NCBI GenBank assembly: GCA_036388095.1
Contig: DASVSL010000071.1
Span: 1 to 7,453, forward strand
Source of the DNA: DASVSL01 sp036388095
GTDB lineage: Bacteria > Patescibacteriota > Saccharimonadia > Saccharimonadales > Saccharimonadaceae
Length of the DNA: 7,453 nt
Reading direction: 5' to 3'
The translations under genes and the position numbers were made by a program. Shown here one piece after another: positions 1-5,274 of the stretch (position 1 is the first letter of the stretch; each line of letters starts with the position of its first letter). The notes beneath the pieces were generated by a model, which did no database searches, had not been told where the DNA came from, and saw nothing but the letters and a program-made list of their open reading frames with translations.

Positions 1-2726
1 CAATCGCGCAGGCCAATTTACTCGCCGCCGAGCTGTCATCCTACGAAGAAGAACCGTACGACCTCATTACCTACGAGCCACTCCACGAGGTCATTAAAAC
101 AGCGCTCCAGATGGCGATAGACCAAGCCGAGGCCGATAGTAAGACCAAACCGCTGAGTCAATTCAAGAGCACTTACTGCGAACGCGATGATCAGGGCGAG
201 CTGACCCTCAAAGACGTCAAGCGCTCGCGTCGTCTACGGGCCGTTGCCGGAGTGTACTACGACTACTTGATTGCCATGCAGGGCAAGTCACTCTACGATT
301 TCGACGATATGATTTTGCGGACCGTACACGCCTTCGAAGTCTTTGCCGACCTCCGAATGAACCTGCAAGAGCAATACCAGTATTTGCTGGTCGATGAGTT
401 CCAGGACACTAACGACGCCCAGATGCGTATTTTATGGAACCTGACCAATAACCCCGTCAGCGACGGTCGGCCGAACGTGTGCGTGGTTGGCGACGATGAT
501 CAGGCGATTTACCGTTTCCAGGGTGCTAACATCAGTAACGTCCTTGGGTTTCGTGATTTATACCGCGACGTTGCGGTCATAACCTTGCGTGATAACTACC
601 GCTCGGCCGAGCCAGTCCTTAGCGTTGCTCGTGCAACCGTTCTACACGCCGTCGAGCGGCTCGAAAACACCATGTCAGGCGTCGACAAAACACTCACCGC
701 CCACCACCAATCGACCAAGCCGCAGGTACGCCTGACAAGGTACCCAGACGAATCAAGTGAGTACGCTGAGCTTGCCACACGAATTCGTGCCAGCCGCCAG
801 GCACGACCGAACGCAACGATTGCCGTCATCACGCGTCACCATCGTCAGCTGCAGGCGATGCTGCCGTATTTGCAGCGTGCAGGTATACCCGTCAGGTACG
901 ATCGGCGTGACAATGTCCTCCAATCGCCACCCGTGCTGCTACTCGAACTGCTCGCAGATACAGTCACTAGTCTGGCAGGGCAACGGCTCGACGAAGCGAA
1001 CGGGCTTATGCCAGAGCTGCTCGCTCACCCGTCGTGGCAACTAGAAGCGGCAGAGTTGTGGCGCCTCAGCCTGACCGCCTACACGGAACGTAAATACTGG
1101 CTCGATGTCATGCTCGCCAATGAAGGTAGCCGACTGCACGATATCGCCCAGTGGCTACTCGAGACGGCACACTTGAGCTTGCACGAACCGATGGAATACA
1201 TGCTCGATACACTCAGTGGCTTTCCGAGTGAGCAGATAGCCGAGGATGGCAACGCCGAGAGCGAAGATGATCTTGCGCCCTCGACGCCGGCCTTCCGTTC
1301 GCCGCTCTACCAGCATTTTTTCAAACTCGATCGGCTGCGCACTGACGCCGGGACGTATTTGACCTACCTTGACGCCCTGACGGCGATCCGCCGCAAAGTC
1401 CGCGAATACCGACCCGAAGGCGAGATGGTGCTCGACGATTTCGTTGATTGTCTCAATCGTTACGAACAGCTCGGGCTTGGCATTCAGGCGAGTGGGCGTA
1501 TCACACAGGGTGAAACACCGGTCGAGCTGTTGACGGCTCACCGTAGTAAAGGGCTCGAATTTGACCAGGTCTACGTTGTCGGGCTCAGTGATAACATTTG
1601 GGGTGAAACGGCCCGTAGTCGCGGCCGACTGATCTCATATCCATCAAATTTGGCTATCGGTATCGCCGGTGACGGCAGCGACGAACATGTCCGGCTGCTC
1701 TATGTTGCCCTGACACGGGCAAAAGACGACCTGCTAATGAGCCTGCATTCGACTGACCCTGCCGGCAAGGCGTTATTGCCAGTTGCCTACTTGGCTCACG
1801 TTACACCCGAAGACGATACCAGCGCCGCGCCGATGATTCAACGCATCGAAACGTCGTGGCACGGTCACATTCTGCCTGCCAAAAGTAGCGACATGCAGGA
1901 AATGCTGCGCGGCAGGCTGGATGGCTACCGGCTAAGTGCGACTCATTTGACCAATTACCTTGACGTCAGCCGGGGCGGCCCAGAACGATTCTTGATGCAA
2001 AACCTATTGCGGTTTCCGCAGGCCATGGGGCCGAGCGCCGCCTACGGTTCGGCCGTGCACGCCGTGCTGCACCGAGCCCACACTCATCTCAATGCCACCG
2101 GCCAACGCCGCCCAATCGAAGACTTGCTAGGCGATTACGAAACGCAGCTGAACGAGTATCAGCTCGCAACCGAAGTACACGAGCACTTCCTGAAAAAAGG
2201 CGTCGACGTCCTGAGCAATTATTTCGCCAACCGCTACGATAGCTTCACAGCCGAGCAACTAGCCGAACAAAGTTTCATTAGTGACACGGTAGAAGTAGAC
2301 CAAGTTCGGCTGAGCGGTATCGTCGACATGATAGATATAAATAACGATGCCAAGACAATTATTGTTACCGATTACAAAACTGGACGACCGACTAGCGGAT
2401 GGCAGGGCAAAACCGATTACGAAAAGATCAAACTGCATCATTATCGGCAGCAACTAATGTTTTACAAATTGCTGATTGAAAATTCTCGTCGCTTCACCGG
2501 CTATACCGTCACTAGTGGCGTTATCGAATACGTCGAGCCAGACAACCGTGGCGTCCTGAGCCGACTCGAGCTGACCTACGATTACGATGAGCTAACCGAG
2601 TTTCGGCAGCTGCTGGGCGCGGTCTGGGATCGTATCTGCAACATGAAGTTTGATAATGTCAGCGACTACGAACAAAACCTCCGCGGCATCAAACAGTTTG
2701 AAGCCGACCTCTTGTCGGACGATTGA
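1..2726 (+). CDS. UvrD/PcrA-like superfamily I DNA helicase with C-terminal RecB-type nuclease domain, 5' partial
   Basis: The reading frame is open from base 3, so the N-terminus, including Walker A, lies outside the window. Counting from the first in-window Met (base 111), visible helicase motifs are DEFQDT (Walker B, residues 95-100), GDDDQAIYRFQGA (127-139), NYRS (162-165), TAHRSKGLEF (475-484) and VALTRAK (532-538). These are the classic UvrD/Rep/AddA motifs, from motif II to motif VI. The C-terminus carries a PD-(D/E)XK nuclease: GSAVHAVLH (about 646-654), Asp739 in GIVDMID, Asp754-Tyr-Lys756, and QQLMFY (780-785). All expected catalytic residues are present, so nuclease activity is likely. 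By family knowledge such fusions unwind and resect DNA ends in recombinational repair, as AddAB, AdnAB and RecB do. About 907 codons are visible; complete relatives are usually 1000-1100 aa. It ends with TGA inside the -35 box of the next promoter. The exact subfamily (AddA, AdnA/B or a CPR-specific type) cannot be settled here. Confidence 0.93.
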   Translation, partial: IAQANLLAAELSSYEEEPYDLITYEPLHEVIKTALQMAIDQAEADSKTKPLSQFKSTYCERDDQGELTLKDVKRSRRLRAVAGVYYDYLIAMQGKSLYDFDDMILRTVHAFEVFADLRMNLQEQYQYLLVDEFQDTNDAQMRILWNLTNNPVSDGRPNVCVVGDDDQAIYRFQGANISNVLGFRDLYRDVAVITLRDNYRSAEPVLSVARATVLHAVERLENTMSGVDKTLTAHHQSTKPQVRLTRYPDESSEYAELATRIRASRQARPNATIAVITRHHRQLQAMLPYLQRAGIPVRYDRRDNVLQSPPVLLLELLADTVTSLAGQRLDEANGLMPELLAHPSWQLEAAELWRLSLTAYTERKYWLDVMLANEGSRLHDIAQWLLETAHLSLHEPMEYMLDTLSGFPSEQIAEDGNAESEDDLAPSTPAFRSPLYQHFFKLDRLRTDAGTYLTYLDALTAIRRKVREYRPEGEMVLDDFVDCLNRYEQLGLGIQASGRITQGETPVELLTAHRSKGLEFDQVYVVGLSDNIWGETARSRGRLISYPSNLAIGIAGDGSDEHVRLLYVALTRAKDDLLMSLHSTDPAGKALLPVAYLAHVTPEDDTSAAPMIQRIETSWHGHILPAKSSDMQEMLRGRLDGYRLSATHLTNYLDVSRGGPERFLMQNLLRFPQAMGPSAAYGSAVHAVLHRAHTHLNATGQRRPIEDLLGDYETQLNEYQLATEVHEHFLKKGVDVLSNYFANRYDSFTAEQLAEQSFISDTVEVDQVRLSGIVDMIDINNDAKTIIVTDYKTGRPTSGWQGKTDYEKIKLHHYRQQLMFYKLLIENSRRFTGYTVTSGVIEYVEPDNRGVLSRLELTYDYDELTEFRQLLGAVWDRICNMKFDNVSDYEQNLRGIKQFEADLLSDD

Positions 2727-2751
2727 AGCGCTGTCAATAAACTGCTATAGT
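2723..2751 (+). promoter_or_regulatory. Strong sigma70-type promoter with extended -10
   Basis: TTGAAG at 2723-2728 and TATAGT at 2746-2751 are separated by 17 bp, and TG-C directly precedes the -10 box, giving an extended -10 element. The -35 box overlaps the TGA stop of the helicase. Transcription would start near 2757-2759 and would cover the 48-aa ORF and the tRNA-like gene. It is the best match to a housekeeping promoter in the window. Start-site position is inferred from spacing only. Confidence 0.7.
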
Positions 2752-2763
2752 AGTGTTCGCTGC

Positions 2764-2782
2764 GAGGAGTGAAGCGCTCCTC
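2764..2782 (+). other. Small hairpin in the 5' leader of the small ORF
   Basis: GAGGAG (2764-2769) pairs with CTCCTC (2777-2782) around a 7-nt loop, starting about 6 nt after the predicted transcription start. The 5' arm is purine-rich like a Shine-Dalgarno sequence but is too far from the ATG at 2806 to serve it. It may stabilise the 5' end of the transcript; no function can be shown. Confidence 0.4.
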
Positions 2783-2805
2783 AACGAGTACCAGGATGTG
2801 GTCAC

Positions 2806-2952
2806 ATGGGATTCTTCGACCCGATGTCGAAGGAGAAGCTCCGCAACATCGGCGATCGGCGACGTCGCGGTGAGAGGGTCAGCGACAACGAGATCTTCGA
2901 GCTCGACAAGGCCAAGAGGGCCGGCGTCAAGGACATCGAGCCAAAGAAGTAG
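2806..2952 (+). CDS. Small basic hypothetical protein, 48 aa
   Basis: This ATG-to-TAG frame encodes 48 residues beginning MGFFDPMSKE and ending KDIEPKK. AGGA at 2793-2796 lies 9 nt upstream of the ATG, an acceptable ribosome-binding site, and the frame sits directly behind the strong promoter at 2723-2751. The product is highly charged (14 Lys/Arg, 10 Asp/Glu), with an RRRR run at residues 18-21, and has no hydrophobic segment, so a cytoplasmic, possibly nucleic-acid-binding protein is plausible. I do not recognise the family. Codon use stands out: 42 of 48 codons end in G or C, against 18 of the first 30 in dus, suggesting a GC-rich source. Its stop is only 9 nt before the tRNA-like gene, so both probably share a transcript. 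It could be non-coding leader sequence, but the codon bias, RBS and promoter together favour a real gene. Confidence 0.55.
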   Translation: MGFFDPMSKEKLRNIGDRRRRGERVSDNEIFELDKAKRAGVKDIEPKK

Positions 2953-2961
2953 TCGCCGGCC

Positions 2962-3062
2962 GGAGAGGTAGCCTAGAGGTCAAGGGCGGCAGACCTGTTC
3001 ATAGATCTGCTAAGAGACAGCTGAAATACTGTCCATCGCGGGTTCGAATCCCGTCCTCTCCA
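2962..3062 (+). tRNA. tRNA-like gene of 101 nt with abnormal anticodon/variable region, isotype unassigned
   Basis: The outer parts are a textbook tRNA. Acceptor GGAGAGG (2962-2968) pairs with CCTCTCC (3055-3061), with A3062 as discriminator and no encoded CCA. The D-arm is 2971-2987 (GCCT/GGGC) with GG in its loop. The T-arm is 3038-3054 with loop TTCGAAT. T8 and a possible G15-C48 pair are present. The middle is anomalous. Hairpin 1 (GCAGA 2989-2993 with TCTGC 3006-3010) has a 12-nt loop, or 8 nt if a mismatched stem extension forms. Hairpin 2 (GACAG 3016-3020 with CTGTC 3029-3033) has an 8-nt loop, CTGAAATA. Read as class II (Ser/Leu/Tyr-like), hairpin 1 is the anticodon arm and hairpin 2 an oversized variable arm. 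Read as class I, hairpin 2 is an anticodon arm with GAA (Phe), and hairpin 1 is an extra arm of about 27 nt. The D-arm looks Ser-like, while A73 is not typical of bacterial Ser. A frame antisense to this gene is an artefact of the tRNA sequence. Confidence 0.78.
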
Positions 3063-3099
3063 CTAGTTGCATAGGGCAGTCGCTTTGTGCAGCCTAAGA

Positions 3100-3128
3100 T
3101 GTGAGTATCGTCACGCATGATACTCACA
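3100..3128. repeat. Perfect 10-bp inverted repeat
   Basis: TGTGAGTATC (3100-3109) and GATACTCACA (3119-3128) are exact reverse complements around a 9-nt spacer. The repeat begins 37 nt after the tRNA-like gene and directly abuts the larger inverted repeat that follows. There is no T-run behind it, so it is not a canonical terminator. It could be an RNA hairpin, a protein-binding dyad, or part of a mobile-element end. The symmetry is certain; its role is unknown. Confidence 0.6.
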
Positions 3129-3202
3129 CGGGTCGTGGGGCGACGGTCGGTGCGCTGACATACCCTAAGGCGCGCGGTTGCCACCGTTCGTCCCACGACC
3201 CG
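3129..3202. repeat. Long GC-rich imperfect inverted repeat (large hairpin)
   Basis: CGGGTCGTGGG (3129-3139) pairs perfectly with CCCACGACCCG (3192-3202). Pairing continues inward, GCGA (3140-3143) with TCGT (3188-3191) including one G-U, then past a bulged T3187 with CGGT (3144-3147) to ACCG (3183-3186). This gives about 19 bp. The 35-nt terminal region can form a further small stem, TGCGC (3151-3155) with GCGCG (3170-3174). A TTTTT run at 3211-3215 begins 8 nt after the stem, which is rather far for an intrinsic terminator but could act as a weak one for the tRNA transcript. An RNA structure seems more likely than a DNA operator at this length. Confidence 0.6.
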
Positions 3203-3228
3203 ACCAGCACTTTTTCGAGGGTGAGCTA

Positions 3229-3345
3229 TGATCTGAGCGCAAGCAGGTCACGGCTCCGGCAGAGGCATCTCTGCTGTGAGCCCTGGTGCCTGGCAGCACC
3301 GGGGGTCCCCTCCTCCGACTTCAACCCGTCATGATGGCGGGTTTT
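3229..3345 (+). ncRNA. Candidate structured RNA, three hairpins plus terminator, family not recognised
   Basis: Three consecutive stems occupy 3229-3303. Hairpin A is TGATCTG (3229-3235) with CAGGTCA (3244-3250), 7 bp. Hairpin B is GGCTC (3252-3256) with GAGCC (3278-3282), then a 2x3 internal loop, then GCAGAG (3259-3264) with CTCTGC (3269-3274) around a GCAT loop. Hairpin C is CCTGGTGC (3282-3289) with GCACCGGG (3296-3303), 8 bp. An intrinsic terminator closes the unit at 3345. A TATGAT hexamer at 3227-3232 could be a -10 box but overlaps hairpin A and lacks a -35 partner, so the 5' end is uncertain; the RNA may instead be the tail of a longer transcript from 2758. I looked for SRP, RNase P, tmRNA, 6S and T-box signatures and found none convincing. 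It lies in a 310-base stretch (3063-3372) without a protein gene. Confidence 0.38.
3323..3345 (+). terminator. Intrinsic (Rho-independent) terminator
   Basis: AACCCGTCA (3323-3331) pairs with TGGCGGGTT (3335-3343) around a TGA loop, a 9-bp stem with one T-G pair, running directly into TTTT (3342-3345). It ends 27 nt before the dus start codon and just before the dus -10 element. It therefore most likely ends the tRNA/structured-RNA transcript rather than acting inside dus. Two in-frame upstream ATGs for dus (3331, 3334) lie inside this hairpin, which argues against their use as starts. Confidence 0.7.
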
Positions 3346-3353
3346 ACATTTCA

Positions 3354-3362
3354 TGACATAAT
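3354..3362 (+). promoter_or_regulatory. Extended -10 element for dus
   Basis: TGA-CATAAT matches a TGn extended -10 and lies 10 nt before the ATG at 3373. A start site about 7 nt downstream would leave a leader of only a few bases, so the mRNA may be nearly leaderless. No Shine-Dalgarno motif lies before the ATG, and no good -35 box is seen at 16-18 bp spacing, where the terminator stem sits. Confidence 0.5.
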
Positions 3363-3372
3363 AGATAGCCGT

Positions 3373-4332
3373 ATGCAGTCGATTTGGCAGACTTTACCAA
3401 AACCCTTCATGGTCCTCGCACCGATGGAGGCGGTTACTGATGTTGTCTTTCGTCAGGTCATCGCGGCCGCCAGTCCGCCAGATTTGTTTTTTACTGAATT
3501 CACCAACGCGACGGGCTGGGTGCACGCTGGCGAGAAAGCCGTCCGTGGTCGACTCTACCGTCTGCCGCACGAACACCCGATCATCGCTCAGATATGGGGC
3601 GGGGAACCGGGCGACATGGAGCAATTAGCCGTACACTGCCGTGAGCTAGGCTATGACGGTATCGATATCAATATGGGTTGTCCGGCGAAATCGGCCGTCA
3701 AAAGCGGTGGCTCGGCCTTGATCCTCCAGCCAGAGCTGGCTGCAGCGTCGATTACTGCTGCCAAATCTGCCGGACTGCCAGTCAGCGTCAAGACCCGGCT
3801 TGGTTATAGCTCGGTCGATGAATGGCAGGGCTGGCTGACGCATCTGCTAAAACAAGACATCGTTAATCTGACGATACATTTGCGGACCAAACGCGAAATG
3901 AGCAAGGTACCGGCCCACCACGAACTCATCACAGATATTCGCATTCTGCGCGATATGATTGCACCACAGACCTTACTGACCATCAACGGCGATATCGAAG
4001 ACCGCGCCCATGGCGAACGGTTGGCGCGCGAAACCGGCATCGATGGTGTGATGATTGGGCGCGGCGTCTTCTCGAACCCGTTTGCCTTCGAACCCATTGC
4101 CCGGCGACATAGCCGCGAAGAATTGCTCGGCTTACTGCGCAAACAACTTGATGTATACGACCAGTATCATCAGGTCACGATGCGACCATACGAAACATTG
4201 AAGCGATTTTTCAAAATATATATTCGTGACTTTGATGGGGCCAAGGAACTGCGTGACGTTCTGATGCACACCCGTTCGACAGATGCTGCGAGGCGGGTGC
4301 TCGACGAAGCGCCGACCCCAGTGCTACACTGA
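3373..4332 (+). CDS. dus: tRNA-dihydrouridine synthase (Dus family)
   Basis: This 319-aa protein is a flavoenzyme that reduces specific uridines of tRNA to dihydrouridine with FMN and NAD(P)H. Family motifs appear in order along a TIM-barrel domain: MVLAPMEAVTD (13-23), INMGCPAKS (99-107) with the catalytic Cys103, VSVKTRLGY (137-145), TIHLRTKR (167-174) where relatives usually have HGRT, INGDIED (204-210), and GVMIGRGVFSNPF (225-237, phosphate-binding GIGRG-type loop). A helical RNA-binding domain follows to the end. Length matches bacterial Dus proteins (310-350 aa). The start at 3373 fits the family N-terminus; a longer frame from 3286 would add 29 residues translated from the terminator and structured-RNA region and is rejected. 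There is no visible RBS, only the extended -10 at 3354-3362. Its stop lies 4 nt before the next gene. Which uridine is modified (DusA, B or C type) is not decided. Confidence 0.93.
   Translation: MQSIWQTLPKPFMVLAPMEAVTDVVFRQVIAAASPPDLFFTEFTNATGWVHAGEKAVRGRLYRLPHEHPIIAQIWGGEPGDMEQLAVHCRELGYDGIDINMGCPAKSAVKSGGSALILQPELAAASITAAKSAGLPVSVKTRLGYSSVDEWQGWLTHLLKQDIVNLTIHLRTKREMSKVPAHHELITDIRILRDMIAPQTLLTINGDIEDRAHGERLARETGIDGVMIGRGVFSNPFAFEPIARRHSREELLGLLRKQLDVYDQYHQVTMRPYETLKRFFKIYIRDFDGAKELRDVLMHTRSTDAARRVLDEAPTPVLH
4322..4330 (+). promoter_or_regulatory. Extended -10 element overlapping the dus stop
   Basis: TG-C-TACACT at 4322-4330 covers the last dus codons, with TCGACG (4301-4306, 4 of 6 matches to TTGACA) 18 bp upstream. 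It lies only 6 nt before the next ATG, so a transcript would start at or very near that ATG and be leaderless. The downstream gene may also be reached by read-through from dus. Confidence 0.4.
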
Positions 4333-4336
4333 GCCT

Positions 4337-5269
4337 ATGAAGAACCCACAACACTCAGAAGCGGGCGCACTGCGTCCTGCCACGGTCGATTACCTGGCAC
4401 AGTACGAAAATAATCCATTCATGCTCGCTGTGCATGGAATCGATCTGTTCTTTAAGCGAGCCTTGCCAGTCGCGATTGCTGTGCTGGTACTGGCTGCACT
4501 CAACCTTGCTAGCTCAGGCATTTCGTCGATACCGACGGGCTTTTCGGGTAATGACAATCAACCAACGCCGTCAACTGAGACCGCGGCACCGGCGAGCGGT
4601 GCGCCTCAATCAGTCCTGGCGGCGTCCGATACCAACGCGCTAAATAGCTTCATGGAGTTCATCAGAAACGTACCGGCGTGGGTATGGGCGACGATTGCGA
4701 TTGTCGGGCTCCTAGTGCTCATTCTTGGCTTTTTCATCAGCGTTATTTATCGAGGCGTGCTCGACGTGACGGCAGCCCGGCTTGCCAAAGGGCAAACCAC
4801 CGACCTTAGTGAGGCGTTTGGAGGACTGTTCCGCCAATTTTGGGCCTACGCTTGGTTGCGGGTGATTGTTGGGGTAAAGGTATTCTTATGGTCACTGCTG
4901 CTGATTATTCCGGGCTTCATAATGTCAGTCCGCTACAGCCTGGCCGGTACCGCATTTTTCTCAGATGGCCTACGTGGCAACGCGGCGATCGCCCGTAGCA
5001 GTGCGCTGACAAAAGGCGCGTGGCTCACTACCTACGCGTCTCAAAATATATTGAACCTTATCAGCGGTTACGCCGTCGCTGGCCTGATTCAGCCTGGGGC
5101 GAATGCATTACTATTCCGTCAGTTAACGGACGTCGAAGGTGATAAACCAAAAGCACATCTATTGTCGTGGTTAACGCTGATCGTCCCGATCGTACTGGTT
5201 CTTATCGGGTTCGCACTGATCGCAGGGCTCATCCTTGTCGTACTTGCCAATATGCCGACGGCGCCATAG
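4337..5269 (+). CDS. Polytopic membrane protein, DUF975/YciC-like
   Basis: This is a 310-aa integral membrane protein. Hydrophobic segments lie at about residues 43-60, 116-138, 174-195, 236-256 (weaker) and 277-303. A Ser/Thr/Pro/Ala-rich, probably disordered loop (about 60-105) follows the first segment. The pattern of a helix, IIPGFIMSVRYSLAG (190-204), then a soluble stretch with RSSALTKGAW (220-229) resembles the DUF975/YciC/GPDPase-membrane-domain group, whose biochemical role is poorly defined. There is no cleavable signal peptide; the first 40 residues are polar and probably cytoplasmic. The start at 4337 gives 4-nt spacing from dus; an in-frame ATG at 4283 inside dus would add 18 residues copied from dus-coding sequence and is unlikely. 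No RBS is visible. It ends with TAG 5 bp from the stop of the convergent gene. Family membership is tentative, the membrane topology much less so. Confidence 0.85.
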   Translation: MKNPQHSEAGALRPATVDYLAQYENNPFMLAVHGIDLFFKRALPVAIAVLVLAALNLASSGISSIPTGFSGNDNQPTPSTETAAPASGAPQSVLAASDTNALNSFMEFIRNVPAWVWATIAIVGLLVLILGFFISVIYRGVLDVTAARLAKGQTTDLSEAFGGLFRQFWAYAWLRVIVGVKVFLWSLLLIIPGFIMSVRYSLAGTAFFSDGLRGNAAIARSSALTKGAWLTTYASQNILNLISGYAVAGLIQPGANALLFRQLTDVEGDKPKAHLLSWLTLIVPIVLVLIGFALIAGLILVVLANMPTAP

Positions 5270-5274
5270 CGGAG

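Noticed and set aside
2753..2971. 72-codon frame starting at GTG 2753
   Set aside because: Its product is low-complexity Ser/Arg, it runs into the tRNA acceptor stem, and it starts upstream of the likely transcription start. It is the out-of-frame shadow of the GC-rich 48-aa ORF.
2999..3003. Calling the tRNA as Met/Ile (CAT) from U-CAU-A in hairpin 1
   Set aside because: Centring this triplet in a 7-nt loop destroys the anticodon stem, so the isotype was left unassigned.
2999..3196. Minus-strand ORF containing the GEDGIRTRDG-type peptide
   Set aside because: This peptide is the well-known translation artefact of the antisense of a tRNA T-arm and acceptor stem.
3227..3232. TATGAT as a -10 box for a separate small RNA
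   Set aside because: There is no -35 partner at 16-18 bp, no TGn extension, and it overlaps the 5' arm of hairpin A; kept only as a possibility.
3244..3303. SRP (4.5S) RNA or T-box leader
   Set aside because: CAGGTCA and a GGCAGCACCGGG-like string recall these RNAs, but the SRP GGAAG-type apical loop and asymmetric loop are absent. The T-box core and a downstream aminoacyl-tRNA synthetase or amino-acid gene are also absent.
3286..3372. N-terminal extension of the dus gene from ATG 3286
   Set aside because: It would translate hairpin C and the terminator, has no RBS, and has no resemblance to Dus N-termini; the promoter at 3354-3362 lies downstream of it.
5270..5274. Shared bidirectional terminator between convergent genes
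   Set aside because: Only 5 bp separate the stops and no inverted repeat with T-runs is visible around them.
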